From assembly GCF_014192915.1 (NCBI RefSeq), contig NZ_JACHYN010000007.1, forward strand, positions 215,334-279,333: a stretch of 64,000 bases of DNA, written 5' to 3'. The notes under the pieces are model-generated. The model did no database searches, was not told where the DNA came from, and was given only the letters and a program-made list of their open reading frames with translations. The position numbers were made by a program, and so were the translations under genes. The DNA is from Azospirillum sp. OGB3. GTDB taxonomy: Bacteria > Pseudomonadota > Alphaproteobacteria > Azospirillales > Azospirillaceae. How positions within the stretch are numbered: position 1 is the stretch's first letter; every line of letters starts with the position of its first letter. Positions 40,340 to 48,969 of this stretch are shown one piece after another.

Positions 40340-41968
40340 ATGCGCACGGGCGATGACCCTGGAGACCAGCGGTTTCTTCTCGCGACCCTGCCCCCCCGGG
40401 CCGGGCAGACGCGGCTGGCCATCGGCACGGTGGCCGGGCTTCTGGTCGCGCTGGCGATCGCCGCCCCGTTCGCCCGCCTGACTCCGGACGGGACGGCGGT
40501 CCTGCTGCCCGCCTACGCCACCGCGGTCCTGCTGACCGAGCTGATGACCGCCGTCCTGCTTTTCGCGCTCTACGCCACGCAACGCTCACCGGCCTTGCTG
40601 GCGCTGGCCGCCGGCTATCTGGTCACGGCGCTGCTGATCGTTCCCTGGGCGCTGACCTTTCCCGGCGTCTTCGCGCCGGCCGGGCTGCTCGGCGCCGGCC
40701 TGCAGAGCACGGCCATTGTCGCCGCCGGGCGCCGCCTCGGCCTGCCGCTGTTCATCCTTGCCTACGCGCTGCTCAAGGCCATGGAGTCCGGCCCGCGCGA
40801 GGCGCACCGCCCGGCCCTCCCCGCCATCGCCGGCGGCATGGCGCTGGCGATGGCGTTGGCCGGGGGCCTCACGGCCCTGGCGCTGGCCGAGGATGCCCTT
40901 CTGCCGCGGCTGATGGTCGACACCATGCGGGAAACGCCGCTGTGGCGGGTCGTGCCGGTGACGGCGCTGGCGCTCTGCGCCGCGGCGCTGGCCGTCCTCG
41001 CACGGCAGCGGCTCTCGGTCCTCGACCTTTGGTTGATGGTCGTGCTGGCCGCCTGGGCCATCGAGACCTGCCTGCTGAGCTTCATCAGCGGCGGCCGCTT
41101 CAGCGCCGGCTGGTGGTCAGGGCGGGTGTTCGGGCTCGCCGCCTCCAGCATCGTCCTGCTGGTCCTGCTGGCCGAGATGACGACGCTCTACGGGCGGCTG
41201 GTCCGTTCGGTGGCAGCGGAACGGCGGGTGCGCGACGCGCGCCTGGCCAGCCTGGAGGCCCTCTCCGCCTCCATCGCGCACGAGGTCAACCAGCCGCTGG
41301 CGAGCATGGTCACCAACGCGGGTGCCGGGCTGCGCTGGCTGGACCGCCCGACGCCCAATCTGGTGGAGGTGCGGGCGGCGCTGAAGCGGATTTCCGACGA
41401 TGGACACCGCGCCGCGCGTGTGATCGCCTGCATCCGCGATTCCTTCCGCAAGGCGCCGCCCCAGCGGAGCCGGCTGGACATCAACGGTGTGATCCGCAGC
41501 GCGCTCGACCGCACGGAGGGCGAACGGCGCCTGAACCGCATCGCCGTGCGCACCGACCTCCAGCAGCGCCTGCCGCCGGTCAACGGCAGCGCTGTGCAGC
41601 TCGAACAGGTCCTGCTCAATCTGATCGCCAACGCCGACGACGCCATGGCCGCGGTCACCGACCGCCCGCGCGTGCTGAGCATCCGCTCGCGCCGCCGCGG
41701 GCTCACGGACGTCATCGTGTCGGTGGAGGACAGCGGCACCGGTCTGCAACCGGCGCAGGAGGGGCGGCTGTTCGAACCTTTCTTCACCACCAAGGAGCAT
41801 GGAATCGGCATGGGGCTGACCATCTGCCAGTCGATCGTGGAGGCCCATGGCGGCCGGTTGTGGGTGGCCGCCAACCAGCCCCACGGCGCCGTCTTCCGCT
41901 TCACCCTGCCCGCCGACGACGAGCCGGAGCGGCCCGAGGCCGGGGCGGCGTTGGAGCGGACGCGATGA
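40340..41968 (+). CDS. MASE4 sensor histidine kinase
   Basis: The protein from ATG 40340 is 542 residues; the frame also opens at GTG 40262, and both are unsure because neither has a strong ribosome binding site. The first ~285 residues are eight hydrophobic segments matching the MASE4 integral-membrane sensor domain (AAPFARLTPDG, FALYATQRSPALLALAAGYLVTALLIVPWALTFPGVFAP). The kinase core has H-box LSASIAHEVNQPLASMVTNAG near residue 330, N-box NLIANADDAM, and G-boxes DSGTGLQPA and GIGMGLTIC. The AHEVNQPL type is shared with FixL/TodS-like kinases. It overlaps the response regulator by 4 bp. Confidence 0.9.
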   Translation: MRTGDDPGDQRFLLATLPPRAGQTRLAIGTVAGLLVALAIAAPFARLTPDGTAVLLPAYATAVLLTELMTAVLLFALYATQRSPALLALAAGYLVTALLIVPWALTFPGVFAPAGLLGAGLQSTAIVAAGRRLGLPLFILAYALLKAMESGPREAHRPALPAIAGGMALAMALAGGLTALALAEDALLPRLMVDTMRETPLWRVVPVTALALCAAALAVLARQRLSVLDLWLMVVLAAWAIETCLLSFISGGRFSAGWWSGRVFGLAASSIVLLVLLAEMTTLYGRLVRSVAAERRVRDARLASLEALSASIAHEVNQPLASMVTNAGAGLRWLDRPTPNLVEVRAALKRISDDGHRAARVIACIRDSFRKAPPQRSRLDINGVIRSALDRTEGERRLNRIAVRTDLQQRLPPVNGSAVQLEQVLLNLIANADDAMAAVTDRPRVLSIRSRRRGLTDVIVSVEDSGTGLQPAQEGRLFEPFFTTKEHGIGMGLTICQSIVEAHGGRLWVAANQPHGAVFRFTLPADDEPERPEAGAALERTR

Positions 41969-42606
41969 CCGACCGCTCCGCCATGGCCGTGGAGACGCCC
42001 TTCGTCGCCATCATCGACGACGACCCGTCCATCCGGGAGTCACTGGTCAGCCTGCTGCGCTCCGTCGGGCTGACCGCCCTGCCCTTCGCCTCGGCGCAGG
42101 AGTTCCTGCAGCAGCGCCTGCCCGACGCGCCGGGCTGCCTCGTGCTGGACGTGCGGCTGCCGGGCCAGAGCGGGCTGGAATTCCAGCGCGAGCTGAGCGG
42201 GACGGACATCCATCTGCCGGTCGTCTTCATCACCGGCCACGGCGACATTCCCATGTCGGTGACGGCGATGAAGGCCGGCGCCATCGAGTTCCTGGCCAAG
42301 CCCTTCCGCGACCAGGATCTGATCGACGCCGTCCATACCGGCATCGAACGCGACCGCGACCGCCGCCGCAACCTGGATGTCCTCTGCGACCTTCGCGAAC
42401 GGTTCCGCAGCCTGACCCCGCGCGAACGGGAGGTGATGCGGCTCGTCGCCGCCGGACAACTCAACAAGCAGATCGCCGCCGAGCTGCAGCTCAGCGAGAT
42501 CACCGTGAAGGTCCACCGCGCCAACGTAATGCGCAAGATGCAGGCGCGGTCGCTGCCCGATCTGGTGCGCATCGCCGACAAGGTGACCCTCGCCGGCGAT
42601 GCCTGA
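41965..42606 (+). CDS. FixJ/LuxR-type response regulator
   Basis: The 213-residue protein has a receiver (IIDDDPSIRESL at the start, phospho-acceptor Asp in CLVLDVRLPGQSGLE, Thr of FITGHGDIPM, Lys in FLAKPF). A LuxR-type helix-turn-helix follows (LTPREREVMRLVAAGQLNKQIAAELQLSEITVKVHRANVMRKMQ). Start ATG 41965 overlaps the kinase stop (ATGA), so the pair is co-translated. Its likely targets are the genes carrying the TATRC-N3-GGTAT motif. Confidence 0.93.
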   Translation: MTDRSAMAVETPFVAIIDDDPSIRESLVSLLRSVGLTALPFASAQEFLQQRLPDAPGCLVLDVRLPGQSGLEFQRELSGTDIHLPVVFITGHGDIPMSVTAMKAGAIEFLAKPFRDQDLIDAVHTGIERDRDRRRNLDVLCDLRERFRSLTPREREVMRLVAAGQLNKQIAAELQLSEITVKVHRANVMRKMQARSLPDLVRIADKVTLAGDA

Positions 42607-42617
42607 CCGGCGCCCGC

Positions 42618-43442
42618 TCACGCCCCCTTGATGAAAGCAAGCACGTCGGCATTGAAGCGGTCCTGGTGGGTGGCCGTCAGGCCGTGCGGCGCCCCCTCAT
42701 AGACCGTCAGCGTCGCCTGCGGCGCGATCTCCACGGCGCGGCGGGCCGCCGCGTCGATCGGCACGATCTGGTCGTCGTCGCCGTGGATGAACAGCGTCGG
42801 GAGCGCCATCTTCTTCACATCCTCGGTGAAATCGGTTTCCGAGAATTGCTGGATGCAATCGTAGGCGCCCTTGATCCCGGCCATCATGCCCTGAAGCCAG
42901 AAGAACTGCCGCAGCCCTTCCGACACCTTGGCCCCGTCGCGGTTGAAGCCGTAGAAGGGCATGGTCAGGTCGAGGAAGAACTGCGACCGGTCGTCGTAGG
43001 TGCCCTTGCGGATGCCGTCGAAGACCTCCATCGGCAGGCCGCCGGGGTTGGCGGCGGTCTTCAGCATGATCGGCGGCACCGCTCCGACCAGCACGGTCTT
43101 GGCGACGCGCCCGGTGCCGTGGCGCCCGATGTAGCGGGCGACCTCGCCGCCGCCGGTGGAATGGCCGATCATCACCGCGTCGCGCACGTCCAGAGCGTCG
43201 AGCAGTTCGGCCAGATCGTCGGCGTACTGGTCCATGTGGTTGCCGCTCCAGGTCTGGTCGGACCGGCCGTGGCTGCGCCGGTCGTGCGCGATGACCCGAT
43301 AGCCCTGCTGGCCGAAGAACAGCATCTGCCCGTCCCAGGCGTCGGCGCTGAGCGGCCATCCGTGTGAGAAGACCACCGGCTGTCCGCTGCCCCAATCCTT
43401 GTAGAAGATGCGGGTGCCGTCCTTGGTCGAGATCGTGCTCAA
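42618..43442 (-). CDS. alpha/beta hydrolase (non-heme chloroperoxidase-like)
   Basis: The 274-residue protein has the oxyanion/nucleophile elements [10 protein letters not shown] and GHSTGGGE (Ser nucleophile) near residue 95. The acid is in [11 protein letters not shown] near 217 and the catalytic His in [12 protein letters not shown] near 250. Cofactor-free haloperoxidases and esterases of this kind start [24 protein letters not shown]. Here that start falls on TTG 43442, with GGAGGGGG immediately upstream, so I prefer it over ATG 43454. A TATAC-N3-GGTAT motif lies 130 bp upstream. Confidence 0.9.
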   Translation of the reverse strand: MSTISTKDGTRIFYKDWGSGQPVVFSHGWPLSADAWDGQMLFFGQQGYRVIAHDRRSHGRSDQTWSGNHMDQYADDLAELLDALDVRDAVMIGHSTGGGEVARYIGRHGTGRVAKTVLVGAVPPIMLKTAANPGGLPMEVFDGIRKGTYDDRSQFFLDLTMPFYGFNRDGAKVSEGLRQFFWLQGMMAGIKGAYDCIQQFSETDFTEDVKKMALPTLFIHGDDDQIVPIDAAARRAVEIAPQATLTVYEGAPHGLTATHQDRFNADVLAFIKGA

Positions 43443-43571
43443 AACCCCCTCCATTTTTCGGGCGCGCGAAAGATCCGCGGCGCGAGGGGAAGGCGGACAC
43501 CGGCCTTTCCATGGGCAGCGCGGAACCTCGTCGGCGTCACAACAGTGCCGAAGGCGGTCCGGCCTGGAAAC

Positions 43572-43584
43572 TATACGGAGGTAT
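43572..43584. promoter_or_regulatory. TATRC-N3-GGTAT motif, copy B, in the 43443-43867 gap
   Basis: TATACGGAGGTAT lies about 130 bp upstream of the alpha/beta hydrolase start and matches the palindrome at 40222. The rest of this 425-bp gap between the hydrolase and the diguanylate cyclase shows no gene; its right half (43690-43790) is AT-rich and probably holds the cyclase promoter. Confidence 0.45.
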
Positions 43585-43867
43585 CGGTGGCCTGCCCGTG
43601 CGTATGGCAAGCCGATGAAGAGCGGGGCCGCTGAATCACGGGTGGGGAACCGAGAATGGGAAGGCGCGCGAATCGGCGCCGCCACTGTTCGCCCAGCGGT
43701 GGAAATATTTCGTTTTTTCAATCAGTTCTGGTGCTTTTGTCGAAGATTTAGCGTCCTTTGCGTCTTCCGGATGGGCACAGCATCGTTTATCTTCGAGCGG
43801 CGGTGGGCAGGAAGCCTATCCATCTGGGAAATGTGCGGACGGTTTCTTGGAGGAGCGGAGCTTGCGA

Positions 43868-45505
43868 ATGCTCGTCGCGGTGGCCGATGAAATGCGCCGG
43901 CAGAGCCGCAGCGTCATCGTGCGTCTTATGCTGTTTGGACTAGCGCTGGTCTTGATCGGCGCCTGCGCGCGCATCTGGGTTCTGTCCTCCTTCTTAGAGG
44001 ACAAGCTCAACAACCTGACCTCGTCCCAACAGCAATCGACCGCCTCCTACGTTGCCCACGACATCGACGAGAAGATCAAGGCACGGCTCGACCTCCTGCG
44101 CCGCGCCACCGGAAGCCTGCCGTTTGCGAGCCTCAGCGATCCCGCAGCCCTGCGGGATTGGCTGAAGACGCATCACGAGATCGCGCCCTTGTTTTCGCGC
44201 GGGCTGATGGTCGTCCGGCCGGATGGCCGCGGGGTGATCGCCGATTATCCGGAACGGGAGCGTTCGTCCGATTTCGACGTTTCGGACCGCGACTGGTTCC
44301 GGTCCGCGCTGGATGGCCGCGAACCGGTGATCGGGCGACCCGCCCGCTCCACCATCGACGCAGAACCCATGGTGGTCATGGCGATGGCGGTCACCGATGC
44401 CACCGGACGCCCGGTCGCGGTGCTTGCCGGCGCCACCGCCCTGTCATCGCCCGGCTTTCTCAATCTGGTCCAGGGAAACCGCATCGGGCGCAGCGGCGGC
44501 TTCCTTCTGGTGTCCCCCCGCGACAGGCTGTTTGTGTCGGCCAGCGACCACGGGATGATCCTGACCGCTACTCCGCCGGAGGGGGTGAACCCGCTGCACG
44601 ACCGGGCCATGGCCGGTTACCGCGGCACCGGCATCACCGTCAACGCGGCGGGGGTGGAGGAATTGTCCGCCATCGCCGCGGTCCCGACGGCGGGCTGGTT
44701 CCTGGTCGCCCGGCTGCCCACGGCGGAGGCGTTCGAGGGGGTGCGCGATCTCCAGACCTTCATCGCCACCAACAGCCTGATGATCGCCGCCTTCGCCGTG
44801 ACCGTTCTGTTCATCGGGATGCGCCGCTTCTTCCGCCCGCTGACCGAGGCGGCGCGGCGGATGCACCAGATGGCCGATGGGCATGTCGAGCTGGCCCCCC
44901 TGCCGGTCCGCCGCATGGACGAGGTCGGGGAGCTGGTGCAGGGCTTCAACTATCTGCTGGGCAAGCTGCGGGAGCAGGAAGCCGCCTTGCGGGCAAGCGA
45001 GGCGCGCATGGCCCATATGGCCCACCACGACGCCCTGACCGGCCTGCCGAACCGCGCCATGTTCCATCAGCGGCTGCAACAGGCCATCGATCGGGCGGAA
45101 CGCGGCGGCACCCTGTTCGCCCTGCTCTACATCGACCTCGACGGTTTCAAGCCGATCAACGACACCCATGGCCACAGCCGGGGCGACGAGGTGCTGCGCG
45201 TGGTGGCGCGCCGCCTGTCCGGCCTGCTGCGCAAGTCCGACCTGATCGCCCGCATCGGCGGCGACGAGTTCGCCATCATCCTGGACGTGGAGGTCACCCG
45301 CGCCGGGGCGGAAACCGTCGCCGACAAGTGCCGGGCGGCGCTGGAGGATCCCATCCTGATCGACGGGCTGCAGCTGCCGCTCGCCCTGTCGATCGGCGTC
45401 GCGGTCTACCCGCAGGACGGACGGGATTCCCAGCAGCTCATCGTCCACGCCGATCAGGCGATGTACGCGGTCAAGAGGGGCGCCGTCCGGGTCCCCGCCC
45501 TGTAG
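43868..45505 (+). CDS. membrane diguanylate cyclase (dCACHE-HAMP-GGDEF)
   Basis: The 545-residue protein starts at ATG 43868 behind GGAGGAGCGGAG. It has an N-terminal membrane helix (RLMLFGLALVLIGACARIW), and a periplasmic CACHE domain to about residue 300. A second helix and HAMP (GMRRFFRPLTEAARRMHQMADG) follow. The GGDEF domain has DALTGLPNRAMFHQRL at its start and the intact active site RIGGDEFAIIL near residue 465. It should make c-di-GMP in response to a periplasmic signal. The product-inhibition motif RxxD five residues before GGDEF reads KSDLIARIGG (R at -2), so the classical I-site (RxxD) is absent. Confidence 0.92.
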   Translation: MLVAVADEMRRQSRSVIVRLMLFGLALVLIGACARIWVLSSFLEDKLNNLTSSQQQSTASYVAHDIDEKIKARLDLLRRATGSLPFASLSDPAALRDWLKTHHEIAPLFSRGLMVVRPDGRGVIADYPERERSSDFDVSDRDWFRSALDGREPVIGRPARSTIDAEPMVVMAMAVTDATGRPVAVLAGATALSSPGFLNLVQGNRIGRSGGFLLVSPRDRLFVSASDHGMILTATPPEGVNPLHDRAMAGYRGTGITVNAAGVEELSAIAAVPTAGWFLVARLPTAEAFEGVRDLQTFIATNSLMIAAFAVTVLFIGMRRFFRPLTEAARRMHQMADGHVELAPLPVRRMDEVGELVQGFNYLLGKLREQEAALRASEARMAHMAHHDALTGLPNRAMFHQRLQQAIDRAERGGTLFALLYIDLDGFKPINDTHGHSRGDEVLRVVARRLSGLLRKSDLIARIGGDEFAIILDVEVTRAGAETVADKCRAALEDPILIDGLQLPLALSIGVAVYPQDGRDSQQLIVHADQAMYAVKRGAVRVPAL

Positions 45506-45515
45506 GCGCTCCCGC

Positions 45516-45698
45516 TCAGTGGCAGCCCGAACCGCCGCCGGCCGGGCCGCAGCCCTTGCACCCGCCGCCGCAACCGGCGCCCTTCGGCGCGGCTCGGCCC
45601 AGCAGGCGGGCGCGCAGCCCGGCCGGAAGGATCACGCGCCACACCGTCCACGCCGCGGCCAGCGCCACCACCACCGCGACCAGCAGATCCTGCCACAT
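45516..45698 (-). CDS. FeoB-associated Cys-rich membrane protein
   Basis: The 60-residue protein from ATG 45698 has one N-terminal membrane helix (LLVAVVVALAAAWTVWRVILPA) and a C-terminal Cys-rich tail (GCGGGCKGCGPAGGGSGCH). This is the FeoB-associated family, found directly downstream of feoB, where it is thought to help ferrous iron transport. It follows the feoB stop by 20 bp. Confidence 0.85.
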   Translation of the reverse strand: MWQDLLVAVVVALAAAWTVWRVILPAGLRARLLGRAAPKGAGCGGGCKGCGPAGGGSGCH

Positions 45699-45718
45699 GG
45701 CCGTGCCCTCCCCTTCCC

Positions 45719-47602
45719 TTACAGCAGCGCGGACGCGACGCGGTAGGTGACGAAGCTCGCCCCGTAGGCCAGCGTGATCATGTAGGCGAACATCACCGCC
45801 GGCCAGAACCAGCCGTTGGTCTCCCGCTTCACCACCGACAGGGTGGCGACGCATTGCGGGGCGAAGACGTACCAGGCGAGCAGCGACAGGGCGGTCGGCA
45901 GGCTCCAGGAGGCGGCCAGAGCCCCGGCCAGCGAGGATTGCAACGCGTCGCCGCTCTCGCTCAGCGCGTAGATGGTGCCAAGCACGCCGACCGCCACCTC
46001 ACGCGCCGCGATGCCCGGCACCAGCGCCACGGCGATCTGCCAGGTGAAGCCGATCGGCGCCAGCAGCGGCTCCAGCGCGTGGCCGATCATGCCGGCGATG
46101 GAATACTGGATGGCCGGCTCGGTCGCCCCCTCCGGCGCGGCGGGGAAGCTCGCCAGGAACCACATGACGATCATCAGCGCGAAGATCGTCGTGCCGGCCC
46201 GCGCCAGGAAGACCTTGGCGCGCTCGAACAGGCCCAGCGCGATGTCGCGCGGGTTGGGCAGGCGGTAGGCCGGAAGCTCCATCAGCAGCGGCTCGCGGGC
46301 ACCCTTGAACACCGTGCTCTTCAGCACGAAGGCGACGGCCAGCGCCGACAGGATGCCGGCGGCGTAGAGCGCGAACATCACCAGCCCCGGCAGCCCGACC
46401 AGACCGCCCAGCAGCGGACGGTCCGGCACGAAGGCCGCGATCAGCAGCGTGTAGACCGGCAGCCGGGCCGAGCAGGTCATCAGCGGGGCGATCATGATGG
46501 TCGCCAGCCGGTCGGCCCGGTTCTCGATGGTGCGCGCCGCCATGACTCCGGGCACCGCGCAGGCGAAGCTGGACAGCAGCGGGATGAAGGCCCGCCCGTG
46601 CAGCCCCACCCCGCCCATCAGCCGGTCCAGCAGGAAGGCGGCGCGGGCGAGATAGCCGGTCGCCTCCAGCACCAGGATGAAGAAGAACAGCACGAGGATC
46701 TGCGGCAGGAAGATGACCACGCTGCCCACCCCGGCGATGATGCCGTCAGTCAGCAGGCTGCGCAACGCGCCGTCCGGCAGGGTGGCCGCCACCCAGTCCT
46801 TGAGGCCGCTGACCGCGCCGTCGATCAGGTTCATCGGCGCCTCGGCCCAGGCGAACACCGCCTGGAACATCAGGAACAGCACGAGGAACAGGAAGGCCAG
46901 CCCGAACACCGGGTGCAGCAGAACGGCGTCCACCCGCCGGGTCGCCAGCGGCGGCAGGCCGGCGTCGGCCACGCAGCCGGCCAGCAACCCCTCGACCTCC
47001 TGGTGATAGGCCCGCAGGTCGCGCGAGGAGGGCTCGCTCCAGCCGCAGGGCGCCGGGCTTTCCGCCGCATCGCTCGCCATGGCCCCGTCGATCTGTTCCA
47101 GCAGCGGCTGGACGCCGCCGCGGCGGATGGCGACGGTCGGCACCACCGGCACGCCGAGCGCCGCGGACAGGGCCGCCGCGTCGATGCGGCAGCCGCGCTT
47201 CTCCGCCGCGTCCATCATGTTCAGCGCCAGGATGATCGGACGGCCCAGCCGCTTCAGCTCGACCACCAGCCGCAGGTTCAGGCGCAGGTTGGTGGCGTCG
47301 GCAACGCAGACCAGCAGGTCGGGGCTGTCCTCGTGCGAGAAGCGGCCGAGCACGACGTCGCGGGTCACCTCCTCGTCGGGGGAGCGGGCGCGCAGGCTGT
47401 AGGTGCCCGGCAGGTCGATCACCTGGACGCGGCGGCCGAGCGGGCTGACGAAATGCCCGATCTTCCGTTCCACGGTGACGCCGGGGTAGTTCGCCACCTT
47501 CTGGCGGGAACCGGTGAGCGCGTTGAACAGGGCGGTCTTGCCACAGTTCGGGTTGCCGACCAGCGCGATGCGCGGCGGCAGGGCGGAGTCCAGGACCGAC
47601 AT
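45719..47602 (-). CDS. feoB: ferrous iron transporter FeoB
   Basis: The 627-residue protein has an N-terminal G domain with G1 GNPNCGKTALFNALTG, G3 DLPGTYSL, G4 LNMMD in place of NKxD, and helical GDI region to about residue 230. Two core (Gate) repeats follow (FLPQILVLFFFILVLEATGYLARAAFLLDRLMG and LPAYRLPN...). FeoB imports Fe2+ across the inner membrane. At 627 residues it is shorter than E. coli FeoB (773), a length common in alphaproteobacteria. The feoA gene is 53 bp upstream, with the Cys-rich protein downstream. Confidence 0.95.
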   Translation of the reverse strand: MSVLDSALPPRIALVGNPNCGKTALFNALTGSRQKVANYPGVTVERKIGHFVSPLGRRVQVIDLPGTYSLRARSPDEEVTRDVVLGRFSHEDSPDLLVCVADATNLRLNLRLVVELKRLGRPIILALNMMDAAEKRGCRIDAAALSAALGVPVVPTVAIRRGGVQPLLEQIDGAMASDAAESPAPCGWSEPSSRDLRAYHQEVEGLLAGCVADAGLPPLATRRVDAVLLHPVFGLAFLFLVLFLMFQAVFAWAEAPMNLIDGAVSGLKDWVAATLPDGALRSLLTDGIIAGVGSVVIFLPQILVLFFFILVLEATGYLARAAFLLDRLMGGVGLHGRAFIPLLSSFACAVPGVMAARTIENRADRLATIMIAPLMTCSARLPVYTLLIAAFVPDRPLLGGLVGLPGLVMFALYAAGILSALAVAFVLKSTVFKGAREPLLMELPAYRLPNPRDIALGLFERAKVFLARAGTTIFALMIVMWFLASFPAAPEGATEPAIQYSIAGMIGHALEPLLAPIGFTWQIAVALVPGIAAREVAVGVLGTIYALSESGDALQSSLAGALAASWSLPTALSLLAWYVFAPQCVATLSVVKRETNGWFWPAVMFAYMITLAYGASFVTYRVASALL

Positions 47603-47655
47603 GGCCGGATGTCCTTGCAGGGGGGTGCTTTGAAGACGGTTCGTGGCGCCGCGCG

Positions 47656-47955
47656 TCAGGCGGCGGGCGCCACCAGCACGGCGCGCGCCTCGGCGCGGCG
47701 GAGCGCCAGCGTGTGCTCGTTCACGCGGATGGCGATGGGGTCGCGGCCCGGAAAGGCTTCGTGCAGGACCTCGACCTGGGAGCCTTCGACCAGCCCCATC
47801 TCGATCATGCGCCGCTCCAGTTCCCCTTCGGGAAGGGTGGTGACGACCCCGCGCTCATCGACGCCGGTCACGCGGGCGCGCTCGCCCTTCTTCAACTCGC
47901 CCAAATGCCGTCCGCCGGGGGACTGGCCTGTTTCGGGGGTGGGATGACCGCTCAT
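47656..47955 (-). CDS. feoA: ferrous iron transport protein FeoA
   Basis: The 99-residue SH3-like protein (LGELKKGERARVTGV... RRMIEMGLVEGSQVEVLHEAFPGRDPIAIRVNEHTLALRRAEA) is the FeoA partner of FeoB. It starts at ATG 47955. An N-terminal 15-residue extension (SGHPTPETGQSPGG) is extra compared with E. coli. A palindrome TGCGAA-N3-TTCGCA stands 70-84 bp upstream. Confidence 0.93.
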   Translation of the reverse strand: MSGHPTPETGQSPGGRHLGELKKGERARVTGVDERGVVTTLPEGELERRMIEMGLVEGSQVEVLHEAFPGRDPIAIRVNEHTLALRRAEARAVLVAPAA

Positions 47956-48024
47956 GGCTGCACCTGATCGCACCGGGAGGTGGGGGGCGCGTCCGTGGCC
48001 GCCCCTCTTCGCCGCGAATGATCC

Positions 48025-48039
48025 TGCGAAGCGTTCGCA
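48025..48039. promoter_or_regulatory. palindrome TGCGAA-N3-TTCGCA upstream of feoA
   Basis: A perfect 6-bp dyad with a 3-bp centre, preceded by GCGAATGAT at 48013-48021, lies 70-84 bp upstream of feoA. Alphaproteobacterial Fur/Irr operators have comparable GC-rich dyads, so this is a candidate iron-regulated operator. The assignment is inference. Confidence 0.4.
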
Positions 48040-48101
48040 CTCGTCCAGCCGGCTAAATGTCGCAGGAGCCTTGTGAAATGAGCGTAACGGCCCTACTGCG
48101 A

Positions 48102-48917
48102 CTAGGGCTTTGCGGGGGCCGCCGGCCCCTTCGCGTTGGCTGCCGGGGCGGGAGCGGGCGCTGGCGCCTTGGCCGAGCGGTCGAGGTTGGCCTGCGCCGT
48201 CTTGGCCGCCGCGCTGTTCGGCGTGTTGCGGACGATCTGGCTCCAATCCTCCCGCGCGCCCGGCAGGTTGCCGGCCTGCGCCTTGATGGTGGCGCGCAGC
48301 AGCAGGGCGTCGGGATCGCCGGGGCGCAGTTCCAGCGCGCGGTCGATGTCGGCGACGGCCTGCCGGTCGTTGGCCAGGGCCTTGTGGGCGGCGGCGCGGT
48401 AGAGATAGGCCTCGGCCCGCCGCGGGTCCTTCTTCAGCGCCGCGTCCAGGTCGGCCACGGCGTCCCAGAAGCGCTCCGTCTCGGCCCGCGCGATGGCGCG
48501 GTCGATCAGCAGGTCCACGTCGTCCGGCTGGAGCGCCAGGGCGCGGCTGTAGGCCCGCTCCGCCCGCGCGTTGTCGCCGGCGCGCAGCCACGCCCAGCCG
48601 GCCCGCCCGAGGATCGAGGCCCCGGCCTTCGGGTCGTCCTTGCCCAGCACGGGGGCCAGCTCCTCCAGCCGCGCCCCGGCGGTGGTGAAGTCGCCCTTGT
48701 GGAACAGCGCCAGCGCCTGGCACAGCCGGGCATGGTCGCCGCCGCCGCGGTTCAGCCAGGTCTGCGCGCTCTCCAGCGCTTCGGCCGGGCGCTTCTCGGC
48801 CAGCGTCAGGCAGGCCTGGAACTCCCGGTTGTGATCGACGGCGGGAGCGGCCAAGGCGGGGCTGGCGGAGAAGAGCGCCAGCGCGGCCGTGATGAGGTAA
48901 GCGTTGCGTCGGTTCAT
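48102..48917 (-). CDS. secreted tetratricopeptide-repeat protein
   Basis: The 271-residue product from ATG 48917 has a signal peptide (AYLITAALALFSASPALAA). Six or so TPR units follow, for example NARAERAYSRALALQPDDVDLLIDRAIARAET and RQAVADIDRALELRPGDPDALLLRATIKAQAG. A low-complexity PAPAPAPAANAKGPAAPAKP tail ends it. It acts probably in the periplasm as a protein-interaction scaffold. Confidence 0.88.
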   Translation of the reverse strand: MNRRNAYLITAALALFSASPALAAPAVDHNREFQACLTLAEKRPAEALESAQTWLNRGGGDHARLCQALALFHKGDFTTAGARLEELAPVLGKDDPKAGASILGRAGWAWLRAGDNARAERAYSRALALQPDDVDLLIDRAIARAETERFWDAVADLDAALKKDPRRAEAYLYRAAAHKALANDRQAVADIDRALELRPGDPDALLLRATIKAQAGNLPGAREDWSQIVRNTPNSAAAKTAQANLDRSAKAPAPAPAPAANAKGPAAPAKP

Positions 48918-48969
48918 GGCGGCCTTACACTCCGTCATTGCCGCTTCCGACGCAAGGACCCCGCAAGAC

